The translations under genes and the position numbers were made by a program. From contig NC_080051.1 of the NCBI RefSeq assembly GCF_026212465.1, positions 24,284,727 through 24,348,726 on the forward strand: 64,000 nucleotides of DNA, written 5' to 3'. The stretch's first letter is position 1. Every line of letters begins with the position of its first letter. The DNA is from Amaranthus tricolor (Eukaryota; Streptophyta; Magnoliopsida; Caryophyllales; Amaranthaceae). Shown here piece after piece: positions 1 to 10,400 of this stretch. A model generated the notes under the pieces. That model saw only the letters and a list, made by a program, of their open reading frames with translations, was not told the origin of the DNA and made no database searches.

Positions 1-438
1 GCGAGGAATACGAAGCTCAATAGCAAGATCAGAAGCCCATGGATAGTACATATCAGCTACAATAAAATCGGGCTTAGCGGCCCGAATAGCTTCTTCCATG
101 GGCTTCTGAAGCATCATGAACCCCTGAAAAACTTTACTAGCCATCTCAGGAGTGGCAGTACTGTAATTCTCCACTCCTTCAGGTAATCCAACTTCCTTGG
201 AAGGAAAGTCAATGATATGGAGCTCTATCTGGGCCCCCAAATCATCAGTGGAATGTTTCAGTAGAAGTGAGTTGTAGTGAGTAGTGAGGATTGTCACGTG
301 CACACCACGTGAGGCGAAGAGTTTGGCTATGTCTACTAAATTGAAGATATGGCTTGGAACAATGTATGGAATGAAATATCCCCTTAAGTTTTGGGGGGAG
401 TATGAGTATGTCGTGGTTGAAGACTCAATAATAGCCAT
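1..438 (-). CDS. UDP-glycosyltransferase, N-terminal part (cut by window edge)
   Basis: The minus strand is open from an ATG at 438 to the window edge (146 codons) and reads as the acceptor-binding half of a family 1 plant glycosyltransferase, which moves a sugar from a UDP-sugar to a small molecule in the cytosol. After a short leader come YFIPYIVPSHIF (His30, the expected catalytic base) and DIAKLFASRGVHVTILTT, then PDFIVADMYYPWASDLA with the partner Asp near residue 129. The pattern resembles the UGT73 group of phenolic and triterpenoid glucosyltransferases. The usual GH before the catalytic region is SH here. The C-terminal PSPG box that binds UDP-sugar lies outside the window, so integrity and substrate cannot be judged. 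Confidence 0.9.
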   Translation of the reverse strand, partial: MAIIESSTTTYSYSPQNLRGYFIPYIVPSHIFNLVDIAKLFASRGVHVTILTTHYNSLLLKHSTDDLGAQIELHIIDFPSKEVGLPEGVENYSTATPEMASKVFQGFMMLQKPMEEAIRAAKPDFIVADMYYPWASDLAIELRIPR

Positions 439-510
439 GGTTTATGTTTATTTTGTTGTGATTAAGAGAATTAAAGATGAAGATGGATTAAATGGAGAAT
501 AAATATTTAA

Positions 511-519
511 ATTTATATA
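511..519 (-). promoter_or_regulatory. Putative TATA box of the glycosyltransferase gene
   Basis: TATATAAAT on the minus strand lies about 75 bases upstream of the ATG at 438, a normal distance for a plant core promoter with a short 5' leader. Only the motif and spacing support it. Confidence 0.4.
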
Positions 520-1164
520 TTGTAGCCTTAGTTTTGACATGTGACACAAATGACCCGAGTCACGCGAGGCATAAAGTAGTTTAACAAATGATCACCACGA
601 GTTGCGCGAGCATTCTTCATTTTATTTACGCTAAGTACACTTTTAAAAAGTGTTCTTCTATACTCTGTTCTTTTCATTGAATTTCTAGTATTTTTTTCAT
701 TTTGGTTTATTTTATTTAATTTGTATTATTTTTATTTTTGAATAATAATTTATTATTTTCTATTAATCTCATTTATATATTTAGTCATGAATTTAGTGAT
801 TGTACAATAAATGGTGAAAATCATTATTAACAAATAAGATTCATTATGTTAAATTAGAAAAATAAATAAAAAACAAAACTGAAAGTTACTTAATCTTATA
901 GCACCCAAGAAATTTTGAAAACGATAACGATTAGATTTTATAGATTGATAAGTGTTCGCACTTTAATTCTCTTTCAAGCACTTTCTAGCCCAATTTAAAA
1001 GCTGATTTTTTTGGCATTAAAAGTTTGAAATTTTTTTTAGTACAACGCCAAAATTACATCGATCATCTAATTAAATCCCGAATTACATAGTTAAGTCCTG
1101 CGTTTACAATAATTTTTGGAAATTACATAAATTTCTCAAGAGTACTAAAAATTAAATACATTAG

Positions 1165-1278
1165 TTACGGTATCTCAGAGAGCCTTCTCAATTCTTCAAC
1201 AGCTTCGGTGTAGTTGCAGTCGTTATTGATCATGTGAGTGCGAATTTTTTTGCGATCATTGACTTCAGATTTTCCAAA
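1165..1278 (-). other. Short coding-like tail on the minus strand
   Basis: A 37-codon open stretch ends in TAA at 1167-1165 and reads NDRKKIRTHMINNDCNYTEA followed by VEELRRLSEIP. Its composition looks like the end of a real protein rather than the surrounding AT-rich DNA. No start is present and TAA closes the frame just upstream, so it would have to be a terminal exon or a relic. I do not recognise the family. It lies left of the mariner transposase, on the opposite strand and the same strand as the exon-like ORF at 3558-3957. Confidence 0.3.
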
Positions 1279-1639
1279 TTACCAAAAATACGCATTAATA
1301 ATTTCTTAAATAACCTCCAAATTATAAACAACCAAATTTTCAAAATGAAAAAAATCATCACATTACCCAAATTAATTTGAAACCCCAAATTAAAATGTCC
1401 AAAAATAAGAAATTCAGAAGGAAATCAGAAACTGCCGCCAGTGCAAGAAACTAATATTGGTGTCTGGCGCCATTAATTCAACCAAAATTTCAAAGCACAC
1501 AACATAAAATTGAGATTAATGGGTATTAGGCGCCAAAAATGAATTGTCAAACAGAAAAAAAAATCAATCATTACATGAAAAAACAGAAACCATAAATTGA
1601 CAATGACAATGGTCATTTATTACACATTCATCTAAAACA

Positions 1640-2935
1640 ATGGCTCCTACAAAAAACTTAAGTACACAACAAAGAGAACAAATAATGCAGAAGTTGCTGT
1701 CTGCATAAAATAAGAAGGGCAAACCAGTGCTAGGCACAATCAGTGCACTTGCAATTGAGTTTCAAGTGTGTAGGAAAACAATCACACGTTTGTGGAATGA
1801 TGTCAAGAAGCAGATGACAAACAACACCACAGTGATTAACCTCAACAATAAGAGAAGGGGCAGAGAAGCAGCAAACAAAATCAAATTCGATGAAGAAAAA
1901 TTTAAGGCCATTAAATATGAACTCAAGGGTACTTAGCATTCAGTAGCAAAGCAGATGGACGTGTCACAATCAACAGTGTGTAGATAGAAGAGGAACAAAG
2001 TCATAAGAAGGCACACAAACGCAATCAAACCGACTTTGAATGAAAACAACAAGTTACACAGGTTAAGCTTTGCATTATCTAAATGTGAATATGATGAACA
2101 AAATGATGCATTCAAGTTTAAGCCATATACTAACGTTGTTCACATAAATGAAAAACACTTCTATCTAACCCGAGAGACACAGAGTTATTATCTAGCTCTT
2201 GGTGAAGTAGAACCACATAGAGAGTGTCAATCAAAAATGTTCATTCCAAAAATCATGTTTATGTGTGCAGTTACAAAGCCAATATTTACAACTGAAGGTG
2301 ATGTTTTTTTTGATGGTAAGATAGACATTTGGCCATTTATTACACAGGAGCCAGTAAAAAGAAGCTCAAAGAACAGGAAAAGGGGGGAGTTGGAAACAAA
2401 ACCAATACAATCAATCACAAAAGTGCACATTAGAGCAATGCTTATCACTAATGTGCTGCCAACCATAAGAGCAAAATGGCCTGCAGGATTGTCAAAGCAT
2501 ATTTACATTCAACAAGACAATGCCAAACCGCATATAGCACACAATGACAGAGAAATTTTAGAAGAGGCAATGAAAGATGGATTTAATATACAATTAGTGC
2601 AACAACCTCCAAATTCCCCTGACATGAACATGCTAGATCTAGGTTTTTTTAGATCAATTCAAGCTTTGCAATATCAAAAATCTGCTTACAATGTTACAGA
2701 ATTACTTAGGGCTGTGAATAATGCATTTCAGAATCTAAGTCCACAATGTTTAAGGTTTGTATTCATCACTTTACAAGCTTGTATGATAGAGGTTATGAAA
2801 AGACAAGGGGGGTTTGACTATCACATTCCTCACATGAACAAAACAAAGGCAGCAAGGGAAGGGACTTTACCAGATTACCCGAGTATTGACAAGCAATTGG
2901 TTGTTGATTCACATCAACATTATTCACAAAGCTAA
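1640..2935 (+). pseudogene. Plant mariner-like transposase, DD39D type, inactivated
   Basis: One continuous frame from ATG 1640 to 2935 (431 codons before the stop) matches plant Tc1/mariner transposases, interrupted by in-frame stops at 1706, 1934 and 1985. An N-terminal helix-turn-helix region (ISALAIEFQVCRKTITRLW) is followed by the catalytic domain. The second and third acidic positions are present: IYIQQDNAKPH, and NMLDLGFF 39 residues later. The first is changed: VVHINEKHF has Asn where the family has Asp (HIDEK). Three stops plus loss of a catalytic Asp make this copy dead by two routes. There are no other frameshifts, so decay is moderate. In the family this enzyme cuts at the TIRs and inserts at TA. 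Confidence 0.88.
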
Positions 2936-3557
2936 GTACAAAAAAAATGAATCAGCTTGTGGAACTGATTGGCTATGCAGGGGGGATTGATCAAGGGGAT
3001 TTGAATGTAGAATTATCAGAAAACGGCAACAACCAATCTCAACGAATTTCAGCAAGAGCAACAGAAATCATCATATGAACAACAGAACAGCAACCAACAA
3101 AATTTTTTGGGACATACAGTAAAGCAACAACAACACAGAACATCAGCCAACACAACCTTAACCAACACAACAACATGTTTCAAATGTAAATTCCCTTTGA
3201 CTTTGGACATATTTTTGGGATCTTTAACATGGGATGTTTCAGATGCAAACAACAAAAATTTTATGTTGTTTTCAATGAAACATTTTTATTCAATTATACA
3301 TTAATGAAAAAATTGGTTGTTTTAGTACTCTCAGGTAAACTTATTTATTTTTTTTTGAAATCATTGAGTAGAAAATCGAACATCTTTGTGCATTAAACGT
3401 TGGAAAACAATCCAAACCCCCTTTATTCGATTTTATGGTGGCTAAAAATGCTCACTTTCAGATCACTGAGCAATGAAATAAAATGCGTACAAAAACGTTT
3501 AAATTAAAAATCATCATCAGTCAAAATGAACATGCACCAACACGAATAGAAACTCAC

Positions 3558-3957
3558 TTGAGAAAGAACCTAGCTTATCAAGCCAATCTTCTTCTTCACA
3601 ATCAGTATTCGAAAAAACAGTATCAATGGAAGAATATTCACGATCAGGATACATATCAGGCTCAGGTGTGTAAATGGGTTCACCTTCAGAGTCAAGTGCT
3701 CTTCCCCACTTAGGATCAGTCTCAATAGAAGTTGAGTCATCATAGTAATCAAAAGACTCTTCCTCAAACAATTTCAGTCCAGATTTAGGGTTCTCATCAT
3801 CGAACCCCTTAAACTCTATCTTAGAAGGCGATTTGTAAGGAGATTTGGGGATTCTCAGAAGTAAATAAGTACGCGAGTAAGGGTTTTTCATGGGTGAGTT
3901 GATTGTCGAGTTAGGGTTCTTCAGGGGGGATTTAAAAGGCAAATTGGAGTTTGCCAT
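3558..3957 (-). CDS. Antisense exon-like ORF inside the mariner element, unknown function
   Basis: On the minus strand an ATG at 3957 opens an intact frame of 133 codons up to a strong 5' splice-site match (CAA|GTGAGT at 3560-3552). Reading through the site would end in a stop at 3517 (146 aa). The N-terminus repeats short Ser-Pro-Lys units (FKSPLKNP, INSPMKNP, YKSPSK); the rest is acidic (EEESFDYYDD, DCEEEDWLDKL). I do not recognise the family. It lies convergent to the dead transposase yet is itself undamaged. The upstream minus-strand sequence (3958-4260) looks like a plant 5' leader that has been tandemly repeated. It may be a captured host first exon or a second element gene. Confidence 0.4.
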
Positions 3958-4197
3958 GAGAACAACACGAAAGAAATTAAGGAATAAGGTGTAGCTTCAA
4001 ATCAGATCTAGGGTTATCAGAGAACAACACAAAAGAAATTAAGGTAGACGGTGAAGCTTCAACCCAGATTTAGGATTTTCAGAGAACAACACGAAAGAAA
4101 TTAAGGAAGAAAGTGAAGATTCAACCAAAAATTAGGGTTATCAGAGAACAACACGAAAGAACTTAAGGAAGAAGGTGAAGCTTTAACCCAGGGTTAT
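3956..4197 (-). repeat. Four-copy tandem repeat, unit about 61 bp
   Basis: Four imperfect units share the core AGAACAACACGAAAGAAATT, followed by AAGGAAGAAGGTGAAGCTTC and a variant of AGGGTTATC. They lie immediately upstream of the minus-strand ATG at 3957, so they would form its promoter or 5' leader. Units differ by several substitutions, so the expansion is not recent. Confidence 0.75.
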
Positions 4198-4599
4198 CAG
4201 AAAACGGCAAGAGGAATTGGGATGGGTAGGGTTTTAGGTTTAAAAATGGAGGGAGTGTTTAAATGGGTGGGTATGTTAATTAGGATTAAGTATGTTGATT
4301 AATTAAAAGGGAGGGAAAATTAGTATGGGTAATGGAGGGTATAATTGAATATAGGATAAACTACTAAGGGCATAATAGTCAAAAATGCATACCAAAAATA
4401 GAAATGGGACAATTAAGATGACTTGACCATAAAAGGAAATAGGACACCTAAGCTGAATAGGAGGGAGTATAATAATAACTTATGACTAGTATTCAAACCA
4501 TTATAGAATTCAATTATAAAAAGAGTCTCTACACATTTAAAGTTCACAATCTATTAATACATACATTAAGCACAAATACTTTGACTTTTATTATATTCA

Positions 4600-6339
4600 C
4601 TTTAAGTTAAACATAAATACAGTTTTAATAAATTATAACGATACATCATCATTATCGTCCTATCCAATATATCTCGCTCATAGAAAAATATATCTCGCAA
4701 TGGGTAATTCACCTCATGTGGCCTCAATTGCCTCGATGGATAAGCTATATTTATGTCTTGCATAAGTACACATCCCATACCTTTAAATGAAGTATCCAAT
4801 AGACCTTGAATCGTTTGCTACAATCATGCACTATCAATACATGAGCAGTAGTGATTCTCCTCTGTGATTCCTCAAATGCAATCGTGTACCTCTTACTTTA
4901 TTAAAATCGAATTCTTTTCTTCAACAACTCAAACATGGGACGAGTAACCTTAGAGAAATTCTCAACATATTTCCTATAGTAACCAGCAAAACCCAAAAAG
5001 CTTCGAACTTCAGTTACATTCCTCGTAATCGACAATTGGTTATCGTCTTAATCTTCTCCAGATACATAGAAATTCCATTCTCAGACACAATATAACCCAG
5101 AAAAAAAAACTATTTCCTCAAGCCAAAACTCATACTTAATAAATTTTCCTAAATATTTTTTTTTCAAAGTTTTAGCATAATCCTCAAATTTTCCTCATGT
5201 TCCTCCATTTTTCTCGAATATACCAAAATTTCATAAAAACTATAAACTTATCCAAATAAGGACGAATGTATCTCTGCATCAAATCCATAAACGTTGTTGG
5301 CGTATTTGTTACCCCAAATGACATCACCGAAACTCATAAAGTCCATAACTGACGCAGTCTTTAGAATACCATTCTCGGCTATCCTTGATTGATGATACCT
5401 AAATCTTAAATAAATCATAGAAAACTCTTGAGTTCCTAACTTCTAACTAGTCGAAAATATCATCTATCCTAAACAAAGGGTAACTGTTCTTGGTGGTAAT
5501 CTTGTTAATCTCCCTATAGTCAATGCACAACCTCATTGTACCATCATTTTACTAACAAATAAAACAGGGGCTCTCCAAGGCGACACATTACTGCGAATAA
5601 AACTCTTTTTTTTTTTTTTTCCCTAGTAACTCATCCACTACTTCTATAATTTAGTGAACTCGACTAGGATAAAATGGTACAAAGTCTTGGACATAAAGAT
5701 AACATCATAAATCCGATCAATATGGAAATCAACAACTCTCCTCGGGGGTAAACAAGGTAAATCCTTAAGATAAACATTAGGATATTCACTAACAATCGGG
5801 GTTTCGTCAAGACTCAATTTGGCTTTATCCTTACTACTGGAAATAAAACACATGCACGTATCTCTCATCTCTATACTTAATCATCTTAATGGCTTGAACG
5901 ACATAAATGGTTTGAACAGGGGACACATATTTGTTCATAATCAAGCACTCATCTCCTTGAGTTTTAACCCAAACAATCTTGTCCTTTAAAAAAAATCTCC
6001 ACATGATGACGTCTCTAAAAATCCATACACAAAATAATATCATAAGTACCCAATTCAAACACTATCAAGTCGACAGTAGATGATGATCTAAAATCTTAAG
6101 AGGAAAGCAGGAAAAATACAGTCACATAGGAATGGTGAACTGATAGGTGAACAAATTTGGGGATTGAAATTCAGAGGTTTGAAAGACGGAGGATTGTGAA
6201 GAAAAGAGGTAGAGATAAAAGATCGGTCGACCTTAGAATCAAAAAGAATATGAATGGAAAAATTTTCTATGAGAAAATTATCAGAAATAACTTTACCTTC
6301 AAAGTGTTCATTCACGTTAACTGTTATTCCAATTGTCAA
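4600..6339 (-). pseudogene. Ty3/gypsy pol remnant (protease, RT, RNase H)
   Basis: Reading minus, pieces appear in the gypsy order. A protease-like segment at about 6255 has ILFDSKVDRSFIS (family LFDSGATHSFIS, with Gly-Ala changed). At 5868-5660 is PIVSEYPNVYLKDLPCLPPRR, the linker before RT. At 5530-5200 are [34 protein letters not shown] and PYLDKFIVF, where the catalytic box is frameshifted. At 4799-4680 is RNase H with GMGCVLMQ and SRQLRPHEVNYP. Stops and frameshifts occur throughout. Integrase and the 3' LTR are missing, so the downstream half has been lost toward 4600. Confidence 0.8.
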
Positions 6340-6595
6340 ATCCTAGACTCCTGAGTGAGGAAATATTATAATCTTTCGTCATCTCAAATGAAATTTAAAC
6401 ATGTGGTCAATATCACATTAACATAATTATAATATGTAATCTACACATGGTCACACAAGCACAAAAGTAAAAAAATTTGAAAAAAAGGTTATTTGGAAAA
6501 AAAAAAAGAAAACACATCTTTTTTTTTTTGAAAATGTCGGCTATCGAGAACTTTCTTTTACATGGAACCGAAGTTCCGGGATTTGATTAACTTTA

Positions 6596-6607
6596 GCTCT
6601 GATACCA
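6596..6607 (-). other. Primer-binding site, tRNA-iMet type
   Basis: TGGTATCAGAGC on the minus strand is the standard complement of the plant initiator tRNA-Met 3' end. It starts two bases after the LTR terminus TGTTACA, as expected for first-strand priming. Confidence 0.85.
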
Positions 6608-9225
6608 CGTGTAACAAGAGAGGCAATCTCGATACATAATTAACATTTAATAATAATGTTTAATACAAAAAAATTATTGCGGAAGTCTCAAAATGCCGAA
6701 TTGTTAAAAACTTTAAATCATAAAACTAAAACTGTTTACAAAAAAAGTAAAATATTACCTCTGATAAGAAATATTGTTTGCTCAAAAAGAAAAAAATACA
6801 TCATCATCAAGTGATCAATAAAGATACAAAAAGCAGCTAAGTTCTCGATAACTAGTAATTGCTGCGGCCTGGATCGGAACCTGAACTAAATCCTGCAAAA
6901 TGCTGCCATCCATGATACGGATGACAGCCGATTGAATCGGTCAGCGCTTAACGCCGAGCATAACTTCCTATCCAGCTCAAAATACGGAAATTATACGCTA
7001 CTTTTACAAAATAATAATTTAAGTACGAACTTATACTTAATTGACACCACCGTATATTTTTACCATGTTCTTTTTTGTTACATACTTTTAAGTCATTAAG
7101 ATATCATTCTCGATCTTGACAGAAGTACGTTACTGCCACTTATACAATTCGGTAATCTTAACACTTGAATAAGTTCATTTGGTTAATACTCATAACCGTA
7201 CCATGCATCATAGCATCAACACTAATCAAGTTTATCAGTGATCAACAAGCACATCAATATGACACCTGATATATGTAAAGGTCTGGTTAGGTGAAAACCG
7301 TAGTCCTAAACCCTAACTGTGGTGGGAGTCGTCACCCCTCCAATACAATATTTATGCTCGAGCTCTACAGGATAGGTAGCGAACCCCCTGTCTTACACCG
7401 CATTTTACGTGCCGGCCAACACGGACGCCGGGATTTTACATGCCGGTCCATGGTTCGACATTACCTTACTATCAGGGTCATTCAATCAATACATTTCACA
7501 CAAGTACATCACATTTTTATTACTCTAAGTTGACTTTGAATTTGAATTTGACCAACCTAAGTGGTAACTTCATTTATTTAATATAATTCTTAATCATAAC
7601 GTTTAATTCACATTTACGTCTTTATATGTTCATTACTTAATTTTTACACATTAAATTTTATTTATAACTTTATTTTAATAGTTCACTAAATTCACACTAA
7701 TAACTTAATATTTTATTAATAGTCTCCAAATTAGTATTTTTCACAAGTAGCTACTAAAATCTATTTCTCTTGAAATAAGTTTCCAAAATCAAAATTTCCA
7801 ACTTTAAAATAAATAAAACTTTATTCTCCTCACAAAATCAAACATTCTAATTAAAATTCAAGTTAAACTGCAACCTTTGGATAAGTTTTCAAAATTCAAC
7901 AAGTTTACCAAAAAAATAATTATTTCAAGTTTGGAAAAACAAGTAAACTTATTAGATTCGCGAAAATCAACATTCTAGTTATAAAACAAATAAAACTTAT
8001 AATTTCACAAAAACATCAATATTTCACACATAGTTTAAGAACAAGTTTACTAAAAATACTTTTACATCTTTTTATATAAATTTTGGTCAAATAGTTAGCA
8101 GATAAAATATTATTTTGTACTAAATAATTAAATGTCACAAAAGTTATTATTATTTTTTTTTAATTATGAAATCTCATATATTCAAGAAAATCACTTCAAT
8201 ATTTAATAACTTATAAAGCTTTCTCAAAAATAACTTTTAAGATTTTATTTTAATATTATCACAAAATAGCTTATAATAATATAAAAAAAAATAAATCAAA
8301 CTCTTTTTCTTTTAATATGATAATGGTCGAATGGCCTATGAGTATTTCGGGGCCTTTTTTCACTAATAAAACAACTTCATTTAATTTATCATAGTAAATT
8401 CAAGATTTAAATAATTAACATAACCACTAAAAAACAAATAAAAAATAAAAACTTTACACAATAACTTAGAAATTTACTATAACTTTTAAGGATAAACTTA
8501 AATCTCATAATAAAGTATAATAACAATATTCTTAATATAATCATACTTAGTAAAATACGTTCATAAAATAACTTATTACCTTATAAACTAGTTTGAAGGC
8601 TAACATAAACATATTAATACAATATTCAAACATAAAATAAATTCTTAAATATAATAACATTTCTAATGTAACACATAACTCATAAATATACTAGCACTAG
8701 TTTATAACATGAATCATGCTTAATATCACTAGAATATAATTTTGCACTCAACTTCCTAAACTTGTTCAAAGACTATTAGATTAACATACTAAATATACTT
8801 TTAGCATACACATACTTAATATAATCTTGATCATAATTTCATTAAACTAACTTCCACTAAAATATATCAACATATTTCATACTTTGCATATTATAAAGTA
8901 AATATAATGTAAAATTCCACAAAAAGAGTAGGGTAAGAAGTTATACCATACTAACACCAAGGATTAGTACTAAGTACTAATTAGAAAAATAATAAGAAAT
9001 AAGATCCTCCAAGATAGATAATAATGCTCCAAAGATAATTAATCCCAACTCCCAAAATAATGATGATGATTTAAGCTAAGTAAAGAGTGTTCTAAGCTCC
9101 ATGTTCTTTAATTTCTTCAATTAATAAAGGTATTAATGTAGTAAGATTTTAATGAAGTGAAAATATAAGAAAGAATGTTAGAAAGATTTGATGATGGTGG
9201 TGTAAGTGATCTCATGGCTAAGGGG

Positions 9226-9233
9226 TATTTATA
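9226..9233 (-). promoter_or_regulatory. Putative TATA box inside the gypsy LTR
   Basis: TATAAATA followed by CCCC on the minus strand, about 745 bases from the LTR start, is a plausible core promoter. It would give a U3 of about 0.74 kb and a very long R-U5 of about 2.6 kb. Confidence 0.35.
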
Positions 9234-9304
9234 ATGGGTTTGGGCAACTTTGTAGTTCATTAGATTGTATGAAAAAGAGTGTTAGGAGTATAGAAGAAGG
9301 TTAA

Positions 9305-9475
9305 CTTGTGTAAGTGATTTAGAGTGTGTAAGTGAATGTGTAAGAGTTGGAGTGTGTAAGTGAATGTCAGAATGTGTAAGAGTTTGGAGTGTAGAAGAAG
9401 GTTAGCTTGTGTAAGGAAATGGTGATAGCTTGTGTAAGGAAATGGTGATAACTTGTGTAAGTGATGAACATCATA
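9305..9475. repeat. GTGTAAG minisatellite in the LTR
   Basis: The heptamer GTGTAAG recurs about ten times, with longer duplicated blocks such as AGCTTGTGTAAGGAAATGGT. It lies within the predicted U3 of the LTR and may be promoter-proximal. Unit length is irregular. Confidence 0.6.
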
Positions 9476-9978
9476 GGTTACCATAGAAAGGATTTTGGTT
9501 CATCAAAATTTTGTTCTAATATGTACAAGTGAATATACTTTAAAATAATGGGTAAATTTGATCATGAAAATATGTAGTTTATTTAAAATTTTGCTTAAAC
9601 TATACTTAATGTTAATAATAAAAATACGACTCATTTTTATGTATAAAATAATTATATCAAAATTATAAGGTTAAATAATAAGTAGTAATGTTAATTTAAG
9701 GAAGAAAGTTAAAAAGTAACGTTTTACAAAATCGTGAATATAATAATAAAAACTTACTTTTCGTACTATAAAATAATAAAATAATATTTTAGTGCTTATA
9801 AAAAGATTTTAAACAAAATACTATTTTAAAGTTTAATATTTGAAAGAAATTACAAAATCGAAAAAGATTTAAGAATTAAAGATGGTTTGAAATGGATAAT
9901 CAAAGGATTAGAGATTTGATTTGAAAATTCAGAATAATTAATCGGAAGATTAAAATTAAGAATTTTGAGTCTGTTACA

Positions 9979-10400
9979 CCTAGCTCGAGGAAGATAAAAA
10001 GACGTAACTACACGCGAAAGATAAATTAAAAGCCTGTAAATAAAATAAATAAGTAGAACCAACTACAAAATTAAAGAAAACAAAAAAAACTAATAATAAT
10101 GAAACAAGAGAAGCAAGAGGGCAAGAACACCAAAAGGTAATATAAGCGTACATCAGTAGTCTAAAACATGAATGTGGCGCCTCCAATTACCCCTATCTCT
10201 AGTCAGGCCCTAAAAAAAGTTTAACTCAAGCAAGTAAACTTTTATTTGCTCATCCCAAGTTCTCCTATGTCTTCCTTGACTCCTCTTACCCTCTACTATA
10301 ATGCTTTCTACCCTCCTCACAGGGGCGTCGAAAGTCTTTCTTTGCACATGTCCAAACCACCTCAATTTATTTTCGCGCATTTTACTAGAAATAGGGGCTA
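9979..10400 (-). mobile_element. RTE-type LINE, 3' end fragment, interrupted by the gypsy LTR
   Basis: Minus-strand reading from about 10400 gives the C-terminal tail of a LINE reverse transcriptase: KLRWFGHVQRKTFDAPVRRV, then GRHRRTWDEQIKV and NWRRHIHVLDY, with a stop at 10153. One in-frame stop follows ELNFF. The 3' untranslated part continues to 9979, where the gypsy LTR begins abruptly. Two related copies occur at 44236-44505 and 57745-58267, and they show what sequence should follow the break. The 5' part is missing. Confidence 0.8.

Larger units (their letters stand above)
1640..4467 (+). mobile_element. Mariner-like element (right end defined, left end not found)
   Basis: The right end is a Stowaway/mariner-type terminal repeat: read inward on the minus strand it begins CTCCCTCCTATTCAGCTTAG at 4467, and it is followed by TA at 4468-4469. 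The transposase pseudogene lies inside. Between transposase and right terminus are an antisense exon-like ORF (3558-3957) and a four-copy tandem repeat. I could not find a matching left terminus between 541 and 1640, so the true left border may lie further left or be deleted. The start given is simply the transposase ATG. Confidence 0.65.
4600..9978 (-). mobile_element. Truncated Ty3/gypsy LTR retrotransposon
   Basis: A 5' LTR (9978-6610), a primer-binding site (6607-6596) and degenerate pol (6339-4600) lie in the right order on the minus strand. gag is not recognisable in the short gap between PBS and protease, and integrase plus the 3' LTR are absent. The pol motifs (PPRREVDF-like linker, SRQLRPHEVNYP) and the long LTR suggest a chromovirus-like lineage, but that assignment is tentative. 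The element sits inside an RTE-type LINE tail that continues at 9979. Confidence 0.75.
6610..9978 (-). repeat. 5' LTR of the gypsy element, 3369 bp
   Basis: On the plus strand the block begins TGTAACA (6610) and ends TGTTACA (9972-9978), the inverted terminal heptamer of an LTR. The lower edge is two bases from a tRNA-iMet primer-binding site. There is no gene inside. It contains a GC-richer island near 6860-6970, a GGTGGGAG...GTCACCCC segment near 7320, and a GTGTAAG minisatellite at 9305-9475. No second LTR is present to date the insertion. Confidence 0.75.

Noticed and set aside
541..1640. A left terminal inverted repeat for the mariner element
   Set aside because: TACTCTGTTCTTTTCATT near 660 is only superficially similar to the right terminus CTCCCTCCTATTCAGC and lacks subterminal similarity.
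9260..9484. 74-codon His/Leu/Thr-rich minus-strand frame
   Set aside because: Direct translation of the GTGTAAG minisatellite in the gypsy LTR.
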